Program-made: the position numbers and the translations under genes | Origin: Pseudomonas sp. L5B5 | Lineage (GTDB): Bacteria; Pseudomonadota; Gammaproteobacteria; Pseudomonadales; Pseudomonadaceae | Length of the DNA: 64,000 nucleotides | Direction of reading: 5' to 3' | NCBI RefSeq assembly: GCF_020520285.1 | Contig: NZ_CP084742.1 | Location: 992,001 to 1,056,000 of the forward strand | The notes under the pieces: model-generated | What the model was told of the DNA's origin: nothing | The model's database searches: none | Seen by the model: the letters and a program-made list of their open reading frames with translations, nothing else | Part shown: positions 16,571-26,633 of the stretch, in pieces | How positions within the stretch are numbered: the first letter of the stretch is position 1 | Layout of the letters: each line of letters begins with the position of its first letter

Positions 16571-16725
16571 ATATACAAAGAGCATGGTTCGCTGTCGTTG
16601 ACAGCCCAGCCCAGGTAGCTTGAACCTTCAAGGCTACGCCACTTATGTGGTGGTTTACCCCAAGTACGACCAGCGTTCGGAAGCTCGTACGATTGCTGCT
16701 TCGGCGGTGATGAATGCCCCCTACT
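16571..16725 (+). ncRNA. Conserved structured leader, copy A (radC-RNA-like)
   Basis: About 155 bases match the stretch 40384-40540 with roughly three quarters identity, in blocks: GCTGT..GACAGC, GCCCAGGTAGC, AACCTT.AAGGCTACG.CACTT, AGCGTTCGG.AGCTCG.ACG and CGGTGATGAA.GCC. Predicted stems: GCTGTC/GACAGC (16591-16605) and GTAGCTTGAA/TTCAAgGCTAC (16615-16637). Differences often keep pairing (C-G in one copy, T-G in the other). It lies in the long 5' region of the STY4534 gene, with radC downstream. The name radC RNA is an inference from memory of that motif's habits. Confidence 0.6.
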
Positions 16726-16840
16726 CCAGACCTTCGGATCCATCGCAGACGCTCCTCTGCTGCGCTGCTATTCCCCAGACGCATCACGCTCATCATCACC
16801 GGCTTACCGGTGGTGAATAGTTCACTGCGCGTCTTCACCT

Positions 16841-16880
16841 TCCCCACCCTGACGGGGGCTCACCTCCCCGCCAGGGACCG
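16841..16880 (+). promoter_or_regulatory. GC-rich leader block of the STY4534 gene
   Basis: A CCCACC-n-GGGGG-n-CCCC-n-AGGG block that could fold by pairing of GGGG and CCCC, 37-76 bases before the start codon. Similar blocks precede radC (17857-17918), the gene at 40656 (40588-40627) and ardC (41049-41095). Confidence 0.45.
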
Positions 16881-16916
16881 TGCGTCACCGTTTTCCCTTG
16901 AAACAGGAGAACCACC

Positions 16917-17498
16917 ATGGCCCACGCTAACCAATCCCCAGAAGCGACCACTTACTTCAACCTGCACACCGTCGGCATCGGCTACCTCAACCGCGTTCGC
17001 GAGGTACAAGTGCGCCGCGGCCAGCCGTTCATGGCCTGTGATATCTCAGCCCTACACGGCGCTTCCAACGCCGTGGAATACACCCGCTTCGATTGCAAAG
17101 TCGCTGGGGGTGAAGCTGAACGCTTGATCCGACTCTACAAAGACGCCGTCAACGCCGAGAAAAAAGTCTTGTTGTCATTCCGTATCGGCGATCTGTGGAT
17201 CGATCCCTTTCTCTACGAGAAAGGCGATAAGCAAGGTCAGCCGGGCGCCGGCCTGAAGGGCCGTTTGCTGTTCATCGACTGGATCAAGGTCAATGGCACC
17301 TTCGAATACAAAGCGCCCGCCAGGCAGGAGGCAACAGCACCTGCTGAGCCAGCGCCCATCAGTGAGTCCTCTTCATCGTCGGCTAACACCGACGCTGAGG
17401 AGATCGAAACGCCAACACAGACTCGACTCGAGTCCGTCTCCCCACCCGTTGCAGGTACAACTTGCGGTGACGCTACACGTACCGTTCAGTCCGCCTGA
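16917..17498 (+). CDS. STY4534-family (DUF3577) ICE protein
   Basis: A 193-residue protein whose first 135 residues match the STY4534/DUF3577 family: YFNLHTVGIGYLNRVREVQ, FMACDISALHGASN, YTRFDCKVAGGEAERLI and VLLSFRIGDLWIDPF. The last 60 residues are a low-complexity Ala/Pro/Ser/Glu tail. The family is called ICE replication protein in annotations, and its fold may be OB-like; biochemistry is lacking. The start ATG 16917 has ACAGGAGAA before it. It is reached only after an 850-bp leader that contains the structured RNA, so it is probably regulated at the RNA level. Confidence 0.85.
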   Translation: MAHANQSPEATTYFNLHTVGIGYLNRVREVQVRRGQPFMACDISALHGASNAVEYTRFDCKVAGGEAERLIRLYKDAVNAEKKVLLSFRIGDLWIDPFLYEKGDKQGQPGAGLKGRLLFIDWIKVNGTFEYKAPARQEATAPAEPAPISESSSSSANTDAEEIETPTQTRLESVSPPVAGTTCGDATRTVQSA

Positions 17499-17520
17499 AC
17501 AGTTCACGATGTTCCTCAGC

Positions 17521-17545
17521 AAGGCGCTCCTTAGAGCGCCTTTTC
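17521..17545 (+). terminator. Rho-independent terminator after the STY4534 gene
   Basis: AAGGCGCTC (17521-17529) pairs with GAGCGCCTT (17534-17542) around CTTA, followed by TT. A good hairpin with a short T tract. Confidence 0.75.
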
Positions 17546-17567
17546 CAATCTACACTGGGGGCCCCTC

Positions 17568-17825
17568 ATGGAATCCTTCTGGCTTTGCGACGACTGCCTG
17601 TTCGGTGCCGCTTACGAGGATTACAGCACGTTATCGCTCTATCACTCGGAACATGAAATCGAGCAGCGCATTGCCGCGATACATCATGGCCTGATGCAGT
17701 TAATGCCCATCAGCGCCGACTTCAACTTAGACGCAGGCTGGGGCATAAAAGCCTTTTCCTCATTACCCTGCGATAGCTGTGGTTCGTTACTACATGGCCA
17801 ACGCCACCGTTTCACTCGCCTGTAA
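17568..17825 (+). CDS. Small ICE protein with two CxxC pairs
   Basis: An 85-residue protein from ATG 17568. Two cysteine pairs, CDDC near residue 7 and CDSC near residue 69, could bind one zinc ion; between them is a hydrophilic helical part ([18 protein letters not shown]). It lies between the STY4534 gene and radC, the place where many related ICEs carry a small gene of this type. No strong ribosome site is visible. The function is unknown. Confidence 0.6.
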   Translation: MESFWLCDDCLFGAAYEDYSTLSLYHSEHEIEQRIAAIHHGLMQLMPISADFNLDAGWGIKAFSSLPCDSCGSLLHGQRHRFTRL

Positions 17826-17856
17826 ACAGAACGTCATCGGCTAACACGCACGACTC

Positions 17857-17918
17857 CACACCCACCCTGGGGGGACCACTCCCATCAGGGCGTGTACCCC
17901 TGATTTCCCCCATCAGAG
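17857..17918 (+). promoter_or_regulatory. GC-rich leader block of radC
   Basis: ACACCCACCCTGGGGGGACC, then CCCATCAGGG and ACCCCTGATT, with a late CCCCCATCAG. GGG and CCC runs can pair in two alternative ways (GGGGGG with CCCC/CCCCC; ATCAGGG with CCCCTGAT at 17884-17903, a perfect pair). Shares the pattern of the blocks before three other ICE genes. Confidence 0.5.
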
Positions 17919-17926
17919 GTACCACC

Positions 17927-18421
17927 ATGAGCTCCTCACACCCACAGATTGAGACCTCGGACTTCGAAGCTGATCGCATTACCCAAGAAAATGGACTGAT
18001 CGACGAAGCCCTGCATATTTTGGATCGTCGACTGTTTGCCCAAGGCCCAGACCTAACGTCACCCGACACGGTCGCTGCATATCTAAAACTGCAACTGGCA
18101 CCGCAGGAACATGAAGTGTTCGCGGTGATTTTCCTCGATGCCAAACACCGCGTCTCGGCGTTCGAAGTCCTCTTTCACGGCAGCATTGATAGCACCAGTG
18201 TTTACCCCCGCCAAGTCGTTAAACGCTCCCTGGTTCATAACGCCGCGGCCGCCATTCTTGTTCACAACCACCCTTCCGGTTGTACGGAGCCTAGCCTGGC
18301 AGATCGTGCTTTAACCGCACGGCTGAAAGACGCCTTGGCCTTGGTCGAAGTACGGGTGCTGGATCACTTCATCGTAGGCAAAGGTCGTCCGTTCTCCCTG
18401 GCCGAACATGGCTGGCTTTAA
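17927..18421 (+). CDS. radC: RadC-like JAB-domain protein
   Basis: A 164-residue JAMM/JAB protein of the mobile-element RadC type, lacking the N-terminal helix-hairpin-helix of chromosomal RadC. The metal site is complete: HNHPSG at about residues 111-116 followed by D near 124 ([12 protein letters not shown]), and an upstream Glu in [10 protein letters not shown]. RadC proteins on ICEs and prophages often travel with anti-restriction genes; the enzymatic role is unsettled. It is preceded by GC-rich leader hairpins and followed by a terminator. Confidence 0.9.
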   Translation: MSSSHPQIETSDFEADRITQENGLIDEALHILDRRLFAQGPDLTSPDTVAAYLKLQLAPQEHEVFAVIFLDAKHRVSAFEVLFHGSIDSTSVYPRQVVKRSLVHNAAAAILVHNHPSGCTEPSLADRALTARLKDALALVEVRVLDHFIVGKGRPFSLAEHGWL

Positions 18422-18427
18422 CCCTCA

Positions 18428-18447
18428 AAGGCGCCGAATGGCGCCTT
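18428..18447 (+). terminator. Hairpin terminator after radC
   Basis: AAGGCGCC (18428-18435), GAAT loop, GGCGCCTT (18440-18447), then GTTCATTTTC. A perfect 8-bp stem. Confidence 0.7.
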
Positions 18448-19076
18448 GTTCATTTTCATTCTGGAGACTTCACATGAACCCTCTCCCGCAAGCAGTAACT
18501 CCGCAGCCAAGCTCAAACCCATTTGCACGCGGTTACGACCACTTTCAGATCGAACAGCTGTTACTGATCACCTATGAAAACGACTGCCCTCCCTGCTTTC
18601 GCCCCGTACACGACTCACAAGCCCATCTGCCTGATGATGCCCTGCAACAGTACACGTGCTTGTTTAATGACGATTTCGCCTTAATCAGTGAAGGCCAATC
18701 CATTCCGGATGAGTTGGATGAGCAGTGCGAATCTACGGGACTGGTACGGCAGGTGATCTACGCCGTGAGGGGCGAAATGTTCAACCAGTGGCATCACGTC
18801 GGCGACTTGTACTCCCTGGAAGAAGCCCAAGCCATGGTCCACCGCTTACGCTTCGAAACAGGTCACTACAGTCGAGCCTGGGAAATCAGCACCGCACACC
18901 TCACTGAAGAAACGGTGCGCTACTTGGGACGCCGGGCTGGCAGCTTGGGCAGCAGACCAACCGGCCTGCTGTTCGAGCCCTTTACCTTGAGCGACTGCCA
19001 TGGCGTCGGGTGTAAGTTGATCGGCACACCCTGGGCTGACGATAACCTGTTAACGATCGAGGGCCGCCCTTGTAAG

Positions 19077-20165
<1,089 letters not shown>

Positions 20166-20395
20166 AGTTCGACACGGTTGCTTACTCATGGCTGAGGCAA
20201 GAGCAACTCGACGCTGGCACACCAGAAGCCTTGGTCAACGTACTGTATCTCGCGGCACTGGCAGATGTGCGATTGTTGATCTTCGATCCTGATGCTGCTG
20301 TCTTGGATGGACTCGCCATTTTTGATGAGTAGTCACGTGTTCGGCGTAAACACGACCCGTCTTGAATCAACTTTCTCACTGATCCGCTCCATAAC

Positions 20396-20431
20396 CTCAT
20401 GTCAGGTTCTGCACTGAATCTGACATGAGGT
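20396..20431 (+). promoter_or_regulatory. 11-bp stem in the leader of the pilL operon
   Basis: CCTCATGTCAG (20396-20406) and CTGACATGAGG (20421-20431) are perfect complements, and TTC/GAA extend the stem inside the loop. It is followed by TTTGTT and then the pilL start at 20439. It could be a terminator separating the maintenance and conjugation modules or an attenuating leader; it occludes the ribosome-binding region. Confidence 0.6.
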
Positions 20432-20438
20432 TTGTTCC

Positions 20439-20981
20439 ATGGAGCGTTTTTTCACACTTATCTGCCTGCTGAGTTTGCTTAGCGCCTGCGCCGCGCAAAT
20501 CCCCACACCATTGCCGAGCGATCCGCAAATCGACACTGGCGCCAAGGGTGCCCGGCTCTCGGGAGACAATGGCAAAGCACATCACCCGGCAGAACTCCGC
20601 TATGGCCGCTACACGTTAGTCAGCACCGAGGCCACCCCGGAACAACGCGACCTTCTCTCTCAAATTATCGACGTCAGTGTGCCCTCCAACCTGAGTTCTT
20701 CAGTACAGGATGCAATGCACTACGTGTTGCAGCGCTCAGGTTATTCGCTCTGTCCTGCCGCCGGGACCGTGACAACGCTTTTTACTCGCCCCCTGCCTGC
20801 CGCTCACTACCGGCTTGGACCAATCCCATTACGCAGCGCGCTGCAAGTACTCGCAGGCCCCGCCTGGCAACTCACTACCGAAGACGTCAGCCGCTCAGTT
20901 TGCTTCGAACAACAGAAACCTGAGCACGGCATCGCATCGCCTGCCCCTGCTTCAACTCACCAGTCGGAGGCTCGCCGATGA
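20439..20981 (+). CDS. pilL: PilL-like lipoprotein of the ICE (TIGR03748 type)
   Basis: A 180-residue exported lipoprotein: signal peptide with lipobox LLSAC (Cys 17). The body has the RYGRYTLVSTEATPEQRDLL and PLRSALQVLAGPAW segments typical of the PilL N-terminal domain in SPI-7/ICEclc-type elements. No type IV pilus genes follow, so in this element the protein serves the conjugation system, perhaps as an outer-membrane partner. It is the first gene of the conjugation operon and overlaps the next gene by four bases. Confidence 0.82.
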   Translation: MERFFTLICLLSLLSACAAQIPTPLPSDPQIDTGAKGARLSGDNGKAHHPAELRYGRYTLVSTEATPEQRDLLSQIIDVSVPSNLSSSVQDAMHYVLQRSGYSLCPAAGTVTTLFTRPLPAAHYRLGPIPLRSALQVLAGPAWQLTTEDVSRSVCFEQQKPEHGIASPAPASTHQSEARR

Positions 20982-21655
20982 AGGCCTCAACCTTTCAAAC
21001 CCTCATCGTAGGATTGCTTTGCCTGGCAGTCGCCAGCCTGAGCGCTGGCGTGTTCAACCAGCATCGGCACATGACCGAGCTGCAGAGCACCGCCACGCAA
21101 TACCGACAGACCCTGGACACCCTGCAACATGATTCAAACACCCTAAAAGACGCCCAGGAGAAGCTGCAGTACGCGGTGAAAGACTTGAAACAAATGGTCG
21201 ATAGCGGCGAGCAACAGGCCAACACCCTCGATCCGATGCTGAATCAATGGGTCCAGGAAATACAGGAGCTGCGCGACGGTCTGACAACCCGTGCGACTGA
21301 GGCAGACCTGGCGGCATTAAGCACACGCGTTGAGCACGTCGAACTAAAACTCATCGACATCAAGCCTCAGCCATCGTCCCTACCACCAACACCGCTACCT
21401 GCGGAGATCAAACCCAGAAAAACAGATCGCACCAAGCCCGTCCCTCTATCACCTCCGTTCTCAGTGTTGAGTGTCGAGTCCCGCGGTGGCGAGAGCTTTC
21501 TAGCAGTTGCACCTCATCACTCTCGCTCGCTCACGGATGTTCGACTGCTCCATAGCGGCGAACAGCTCGGAACCTGGCAACTGAAAACACTGGAACCGAA
21601 CTCAGCCGTCTTCGCGGTGGCCGCTCAGCCAGACCAGACCGTGTATTGGCCTTGA
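20978..21655 (+). CDS. Membrane-anchored coiled-coil ICE protein
   Basis: A 225-residue protein. A single N-terminal transmembrane helix (residues about 7-25, LIVGLLCLAVASLSAGVF) is followed by a coiled coil (about 30-125, with NTLKDAQEKLQYAVKDLKQM), a Pro-rich linker and a small C-terminal domain. The topology suggests an envelope-spanning protein with its C-terminal end in the periplasm. It is found directly after pilL in related ICEs; its role is unknown. ATGA overlap with pilL. Confidence 0.7.
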   Translation: MKASTFQTLIVGLLCLAVASLSAGVFNQHRHMTELQSTATQYRQTLDTLQHDSNTLKDAQEKLQYAVKDLKQMVDSGEQQANTLDPMLNQWVQEIQELRDGLTTRATEADLAALSTRVEHVELKLIDIKPQPSSLPPTPLPAEIKPRKTDRTKPVPLSPPFSVLSVESRGGESFLAVAPHHSRSLTDVRLLHSGEQLGTWQLKTLEPNSAVFAVAAQPDQTVYWP

Positions 21656-21664
21656 GAGGCGATC

Positions 21665-22378
21665 ATGAACAGAGCGCCACTCCTCTCCATCGTCTGTCTC
21701 GTGTCGTTGTTGAGTGCAGGTGCTGCGGTAGGGAGTCCCCTCACGACACGGTCACAGTTCCAGGACACGCAGCCTGCCCCCCTGAGACGCTCTGACTCCA
21801 GGCAGGCCCCAAACTGGGGTCTAACTGAGCAGGAATGGACACGCTTCGAACAGATCCAAGCAGGCCCCCGCGGTTTTTGGAGCCCAAACCTCGATCCACT
21901 GACCACACTCGGAGTCGAGGCCGAGACTGACCAAGAGCGCCAGCGCTATGCCGAGTTGCAAGTAGCGTTAGAAGCCAAACGCGCCGAGCGCGAGTTTGCC
22001 TATCAGAACGCTTACACCGCGGCCTGGGCCAAGCTGTTTCCGGGACTGCTGCCGATTCAGGGCATGGCATCCCCGACCAGCTCGCCGGTCGTGCCACGCC
22101 AAGCACTGTTTGTGGAAGATCGCTGTTCAGCGTGCATTGCCAAAGCGCAGAGCTTGCAAAGCAGCAACACGGCTTTCGACATCTACCTGGTGGGCAGTCA
22201 AGGCGAGGATGAGCTCGTTCTCAGCTGGGCTCGGCAAGCAGACATTGATCCTGCCAAGGTTCAGCGCCGGCAAATAACCTTGAACCATGACCGTGGACGT
22301 TGGTTCAGCCTGGGTGCCCCGGGGCCCTTGCCAGCCACATTTCAACAGGTGAATGGCCAATGGCAACGACTCGACTGA
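21665..22378 (+). CDS. TIGR03759-family ICE periplasmic protein
   Basis: A 237-residue protein with signal peptide (first about 23 residues, SLLSAGAAVGS). LTEQEWTRFEQIQAGPRGFWSP and LDPLTTLGVEA near residue 80 are the family signature; ALFVEDRCSACIAKAQSL carries a C-x-x-C pair typical of a thioredoxin-like redox or structural site. It is part of the GI-type type IV secretion cluster. The start of the lytic transglycosylase gene lies inside its 3' end. Confidence 0.85.
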   Translation: MNRAPLLSIVCLVSLLSAGAAVGSPLTTRSQFQDTQPAPLRRSDSRQAPNWGLTEQEWTRFEQIQAGPRGFWSPNLDPLTTLGVEAETDQERQRYAELQVALEAKRAEREFAYQNAYTAAWAKLFPGLLPIQGMASPTSSPVVPRQALFVEDRCSACIAKAQSLQSSNTAFDIYLVGSQGEDELVLSWARQADIDPAKVQRRQITLNHDRGRWFSLGAPGPLPATFQQVNGQWQRLD

Positions 22379-22908
22379 ATGGGATTGCGCTGATGTTAGT
22401 GATGCTAGCGGTTCAGGCAGAGGAGCTCCCGCCGCCGGCCTACCAACTGGCGGCACATGAGGCCGGTATACCTTCGGCCGTACTGTTCGCGATTACCCTA
22501 CAGGAAAGCGGTACCCGGGTCCGTGACCAACTGCTGCCATGGCCGTGGACGCTGAACATTGCTGGAATGCCCTATCGCTTTACGACGCAACAAGCCGCCT
22601 GTCATGCACTGCTGCTGGCTCTCACGCAGTATGGCGCCAAGCGAGTCGATGCCGGACTTGGACAAACCAACCTGGGCTACCACGGACACCGCTTTTCCAG
22701 TCCTTGTGAGGCCCTAGACCCCTACCAAAATCTCGCCGTTACCGCTGCCCTGCTGCAGGAGCATCACGCCGCTACCGGTGACTGGGTATCCGCTGCAGGA
22801 CGCTATCACCGACCCGCAGGGGGAGCGCCAGCTGCGCGCTACCGCGCTGGTTTTTCCCGCCAACTTCAAAGGTTGTTGGTCTCCAGCAAACAGGGCACAC
22901 CGCCATGA
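22360..22908 (+). CDS. Lytic transglycosylase-like conjugation protein
   Basis: A 182-residue secreted SLT/lysozyme-like protein from ATG 22360, overlapping the preceding gene by 19 bases. A short hydrophobic N-terminus (MLVMLAVQAEE) is followed by PSAVLFAITLQESG (catalytic Glu near residue 45), VDAGLGQTNLGYHGHRF and a C-terminal RYHRPAGG...RYRAGF. Such VirB1-like enzymes open peptidoglycan for the conjugation channel. Confidence 0.85.
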   Translation: MATTRLNGIALMLVMLAVQAEELPPPAYQLAAHEAGIPSAVLFAITLQESGTRVRDQLLPWPWTLNIAGMPYRFTTQQAACHALLLALTQYGAKRVDAGLGQTNLGYHGHRFSSPCEALDPYQNLAVTAALLQEHHAATGDWVSAAGRYHRPAGGAPAARYRAGFSRQLQRLLVSSKQGTPP

Positions 22909-23420
22909 AGAGAATCCTCCTAACCTGTTGCTTCAGCCTCCTATCGGCACCTTTCGCCCAGGCGATGCCAATCGAGCCTGGGGATTCGGCTAGCCACCTC
23001 AGTCAACGCAATACTCCGGCAACAGCTTTGCCGACAGCTCACAAAGTTCCGGCTGATTTGCCCGCTAATGCGGACCTGTCCAAGTATGCCGATGATACTT
23101 GGGTATTGCCTGTTCACAGCGCCCTCCTGAGCCCCGGCCAGATCACATCTCGCGCCTTGAACATGCCGGGCTTGCAAGCATTTTTTCTGGTCGGTGACGA
23201 TCGCCAGTCACTGACTTGGTTGCGTGAACGCGCAGCTGAACTACACGAACTGGGTGCCGCAGGCTTCGCCGTCGAAGTGGCCGACGCAGAGGCTTTAGCC
23301 CGGATTCGAGCACTTGCCCCCGGCGTTACCATCCTCCCGGTCAATGGTAACGACATCGCCACACGCCTGCAGATTGAACACTACCCCGTCTTGATCACCA
23401 GTACCTCGCTGGAACAGTGA
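22905..23420 (+). CDS. TIGR03765-family ICE protein
   Basis: A 171-residue exported protein with signal peptide cleaved near AQAMP (residue 20). The C-terminal domain contains the family segments MPGLQAFFLVGDDRQSLTWL and HYPVLITSTSLEQ, resembling a TrbC/TraW-like Ftype domain. It overlaps the transglycosylase gene by four bases. Its exact role in the transfer apparatus is unknown. Confidence 0.83.
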   Translation: MKRILLTCCFSLLSAPFAQAMPIEPGDSASHLSQRNTPATALPTAHKVPADLPANADLSKYADDTWVLPVHSALLSPGQITSRALNMPGLQAFFLVGDDRQSLTWLRERAAELHELGAAGFAVEVADAEALARIRALAPGVTILPVNGNDIATRLQIEHYPVLITSTSLEQ

Positions 23421-23429
23421 GTCCATGTC

Positions 23430-25535
23430 ATGGCCGAGCATGCGATGGAATCAAAGCTTCGGCCAGCAGTGGAGCTGTACACCGTCGCGATCTGCCTTGC
23501 AGCCGCCGTGTTGTGCCTGTACTCGCCCTGGGCCGTGGCCCTGTCACCCGAAATCGGTTTGGTGGCCGCGTTAGCTTATGCCCTGTTTGGCTTCATACGC
23601 CTGCGACAAGGCTGGGAGGTAGTGCGCTATCGGCACAACATCCGGCGGCTGCCCCGCTACGAACTGACCAGCCGGCAGATTCCGGTCAGCCGTAAATATC
23701 TATTCATGGGGCGCGGCTTTCGCTGGACGCGCCTGCATACCCAGCGCTTGGTCGAGGCTCAGGATCCGGCTGTCGCTCACTACGTCGACCAACCGACGCA
23801 CTACCGCTTGGCCCGTGGACTCGAAAGACGCCTGGAACATGCGCCGTTTCCCCTGTCGACATTGGCGCGCGTCACCGCCTGGGATAACGCGTTCAACCCG
23901 TTGCGACCGTTACCACCGGTCGGTGGCTCAACGCTATTGCATGGGGTTGAGCCCGACGAAACGGTGGTCAGTCTGCCACTGGGCGAACGGGTCGGACACA
24001 CCTTGGTGCTGGGCACGACGCGTGTTGGCAAAACGCGGCTCGCCGAGGTGTACATCACCCAAGACATACACCGCGTCGAACACGAGGTCGTGATCGTCTT
24101 TGATCCGAAAGGCGATGCCGACCTGCTCAAACGGATGTACGTCGAAGCCAAACGCGCCGGTCGGGAAAAGGAGTTTTATGTTTTCCATCTGGGCTGGCCG
24201 GAGATCTCCGCTCGCTACAACGCCGTGGGACGCTTCGGGCGTATCTCGGAGGTAGCATCGCGCATCGCCGGGCAGCTCAGTGGTGAAGGCAATTCCGCAG
24301 CCTTCCGCGAGTTTGCCTGGCGCTTCGTCAACATCATCGCTCGAGCGCTGATCGAGCTGGGCCGACGTCCGGACTACCTGCAGATCCAACGTCATGTGGT
24401 CAACATCGATGCGCTGTTCATCGAATACGCACAACAGTTTTTCGCCAAGAACGACTCGAAGGCCTGGGAAGTGATCGTCCAACTCGAGGGCAAGCTCACC
24501 GAGAAGAACATTCCCCGGCATATGGTTGGCCGTGAGCGGCGCGTGGTAGCCATCGAGCAATACTTGGCGGCGAAAAGAGTATTCGATCCAGTGCTGGATG
24601 GGCTGCGCTCTGCGGTACGGTATGACCGCACCTACTTCGACAAAATCGTCGCCTCGCTGCTGCCACTGCTGGAGAAACTCACCACCGGCAAAACCGCCCA
24701 GTTGCTGGCCCCCAACTACACCGACCTGGATGACCCGCGGCCGATCTTCGACTGGATGCAGATCATCCGCAAACGCGGCATTGTGTATGTCGGTCTGGAC
24801 GCGCTGACCGATGCCGAGGTAGCCGCCGCGGTGGGCAACTCCATGTTCGCCGACTTGGTCTCCGTCGCAGGCCATATCTACAAACATGGCGTCGACCATG
24901 GACTGCCCCAATCAAGCAGCAACAGTGACAAGGTGCCGATCAACCTGCATGCCGATGAGTTCAACGAGTTGATGGGTGATGAATTCATCCCATTGATCAA
25001 CAAAGGTGGCGGTGTCGGCATCCAGGTGACGGCTTACACCCAGACGCTTAGCGATATCGAAGCGCGCATTGGTAGCCGTGCCAAGGCCGGCCAGGTGATC
25101 GGTAATTTCAACACGCTGCAGATGCTCCGCGTGCGCGAGACCGCCACCGCGGAGCTGCTCACTCAGCAGTTACCGAAGGTGAACGTGCTCACCAGAACCC
25201 TGGTATCGGGCGCAACTGACACCTCTGACCCCGAAGCCAATACAGACTTCACGTCCTCCTCCCAGGACCGCGTCAGCAGCACCAGCGTGCCGTTGATTGA
25301 GCCCGCTCACATCGTCAGCTTGCCCAAGGGGCAAATGTTCTCCTTCCAGTCCGGTGGGCAGCTCTGGAAAGTCCGCATGCCCTTGCCTAAGCCGTCCAAC
25401 GACGATGCCATGCCCAAAAACCTGCAGGAGCTCGCACACCGTATGCGCGCCACCTACAACGCGCAGGTGGGACAGTGGTGGACGGTCAACGGAGGCGGGC
25501 CAACAGAAAACTTCGATCTGGATCAGGTGGGGTAG
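23430..25535 (+). CDS. traD: TraD-type conjugative coupling ATPase
   Basis: The 701-residue coupling protein that hands the relaxase-DNA complex to the secretion channel (SXT_TraD type). Two N-terminal transmembrane helices (about residues 15-33 and 38-55) are followed by the ATPase domain with Walker A LVLGTTRVGKTRLAE (about 191-205), VIVFDPKGDADLL, and a strand GIVYVGLDALTDAEVAA; the later EFNELMGDEFIPLINKGGG contains the Walker B-like acidic residues. ATG 23430 is 9 bp after the preceding stop. Full length. Long open frames on the reverse strand are GC artefacts. Confidence 0.92.
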   Translation: MAEHAMESKLRPAVELYTVAICLAAAVLCLYSPWAVALSPEIGLVAALAYALFGFIRLRQGWEVVRYRHNIRRLPRYELTSRQIPVSRKYLFMGRGFRWTRLHTQRLVEAQDPAVAHYVDQPTHYRLARGLERRLEHAPFPLSTLARVTAWDNAFNPLRPLPPVGGSTLLHGVEPDETVVSLPLGERVGHTLVLGTTRVGKTRLAEVYITQDIHRVEHEVVIVFDPKGDADLLKRMYVEAKRAGREKEFYVFHLGWPEISARYNAVGRFGRISEVASRIAGQLSGEGNSAAFREFAWRFVNIIARALIELGRRPDYLQIQRHVVNIDALFIEYAQQFFAKNDSKAWEVIVQLEGKLTEKNIPRHMVGRERRVVAIEQYLAAKRVFDPVLDGLRSAVRYDRTYFDKIVASLLPLLEKLTTGKTAQLLAPNYTDLDDPRPIFDWMQIIRKRGIVYVGLDALTDAEVAAAVGNSMFADLVSVAGHIYKHGVDHGLPQSSSNSDKVPINLHADEFNELMGDEFIPLINKGGGVGIQVTAYTQTLSDIEARIGSRAKAGQVIGNFNTLQMLRVRETATAELLTQQLPKVNVLTRTLVSGATDTSDPEANTDFTSSSQDRVSSTSVPLIEPAHIVSLPKGQMFSFQSGGQLWKVRMPLPKPSNDDAMPKNLQELAHRMRATYNAQVGQWWTVNGGGPTENFDLDQVG

Positions 25536-25625
25536 CCCACCCCGCGATATTTTTTTTATTCAGTAGTACACGATCCAGAAAACGTCGTGACCACACGAAT
25601 TCCGCTGCGCGCATGGAGGTGAACA

Positions 25626-26357
25626 ATGGCGACACCCGCTCAGCACACCGTGCAACAGCCGATCCAGCGTCCAGGGTTGATCATCTCGGCGATCCGCTTA
25701 GTCCTACGCGTCATCGGCTTGTTGATGGCCTCATTGTTGTTCTCGATCCTGATCGAGTTCGCTGGCCTGCTGCTTTTCTGGGGAGACCAGGGCTGGCGGC
25801 ATAGTCAGGCCATGCTGAGAAGTGAATTAAGTTGGCTTAGCGAGCACTTTAAATCTTCACTTCTTATCCAACAGCCTGGGCAAACAATTACCCACTGGCT
25901 GGATTTCCTCTATCAGTGGGTGCTGGTCAAAACAGGCTTTGCGGATTTTGCCCAGCAGGCGCGGGTTTCGAGCCAGGGCAACGGCTTCTGGAGCTGGATC
26001 AACCAGTTCTACGTACATATCGAGGACTTTGTACTGTCGGCGGTGTGTGTCACTTTCACCTTCGTGGTGCGCCTGACCATTCTGGTCCTGTCCGCCCCTC
26101 TGTTTCTGTTGGCCATGTTGACCGGTTTTGTTGATGGACTGATGCGCCGGGATCTACGTAAATTTGGCGCAGGGCGAGAAAGTAGCTTTGTCTACCATCG
26201 AGCGAAACGAGCCGTAATACCACTGCTGATCGTGCCGTGGGTTATTTACTTGTCCTTGCCCTTTTCGCTCAATCCCATGGCTGTGTTTGTTCCTTGTGCT
26301 GTGATGCTCGGCATCACTACGGCAATCACGGCAACCACATTCAAGAAGTATCTCTGA
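25626..26357 (+). CDS. TIGR03747-family ICE membrane protein
   Basis: A 243-residue polytopic protein with about four transmembrane segments (residues about 23-50, 125-160, 195-210, 220-238). FAGLLLFWGDQGWRHS and LTGFVDGLMRRDLRKFGAGRES are typical of the family directly downstream of TraD. It resembles TraM/TrbP-like assembly proteins only in topology. GGAGGTG precedes ATG 25626. Confidence 0.85.
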   Translation: MATPAQHTVQQPIQRPGLIISAIRLVLRVIGLLMASLLFSILIEFAGLLLFWGDQGWRHSQAMLRSELSWLSEHFKSSLLIQQPGQTITHWLDFLYQWVLVKTGFADFAQQARVSSQGNGFWSWINQFYVHIEDFVLSAVCVTFTFVVRLTILVLSAPLFLLAMLTGFVDGLMRRDLRKFGAGRESSFVYHRAKRAVIPLLIVPWVIYLSLPFSLNPMAVFVPCAVMLGITTAITATTFKKYL

Positions 26358-26592
26358 TTCGGAAAAAATCCCTTTAAACATTCTGATGCCAGGATAGCGA
26401 TCCAACGACCGAAAACTGATATTCCATATGAGTGCAAAAACTGCTAGAGATCATCCACTACTCCCACTATGAGCTAGAACATTAGGTGAAATGCAGTCGC
26501 CCAAGATTGCGGGAACATCAAGGATCTAAACACCAATTGAAACTGTTGCAGGATGGGCTCAAGACTTGCACCCTAGATGTATCATTCCCACC
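26358..26592. other. AT-rich spacer after TIGR03747
   Basis: About 235 bases of AT-rich sequence, no gene seen. It marks the left border of the inserted MvaT-like gene. Confidence 0.4.
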
Positions 26593-26618
26593 GAAAAAAG
26601 GACCTTTACAGGCCCTTT
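26593..26618 (-). terminator. Terminator of the leftward mvaT-like gene
   Basis: On the minus strand AAAGGGCC, loop TGTAAA, GGTCCTTT followed by TTTCGG; the stem includes one G-T pair. It lies 16 bp beyond the mvaT-like stop. Confidence 0.65.
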
Positions 26619-26633
26619 GTCATCAAACCGATC

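Noticed and set aside
23934..24911. 325-codon open frame on the minus strand within traD.
   Set aside because: It lies fully opposite a conserved ATPase gene, in GC-rich DNA where such frames are common, and has no family resemblance.
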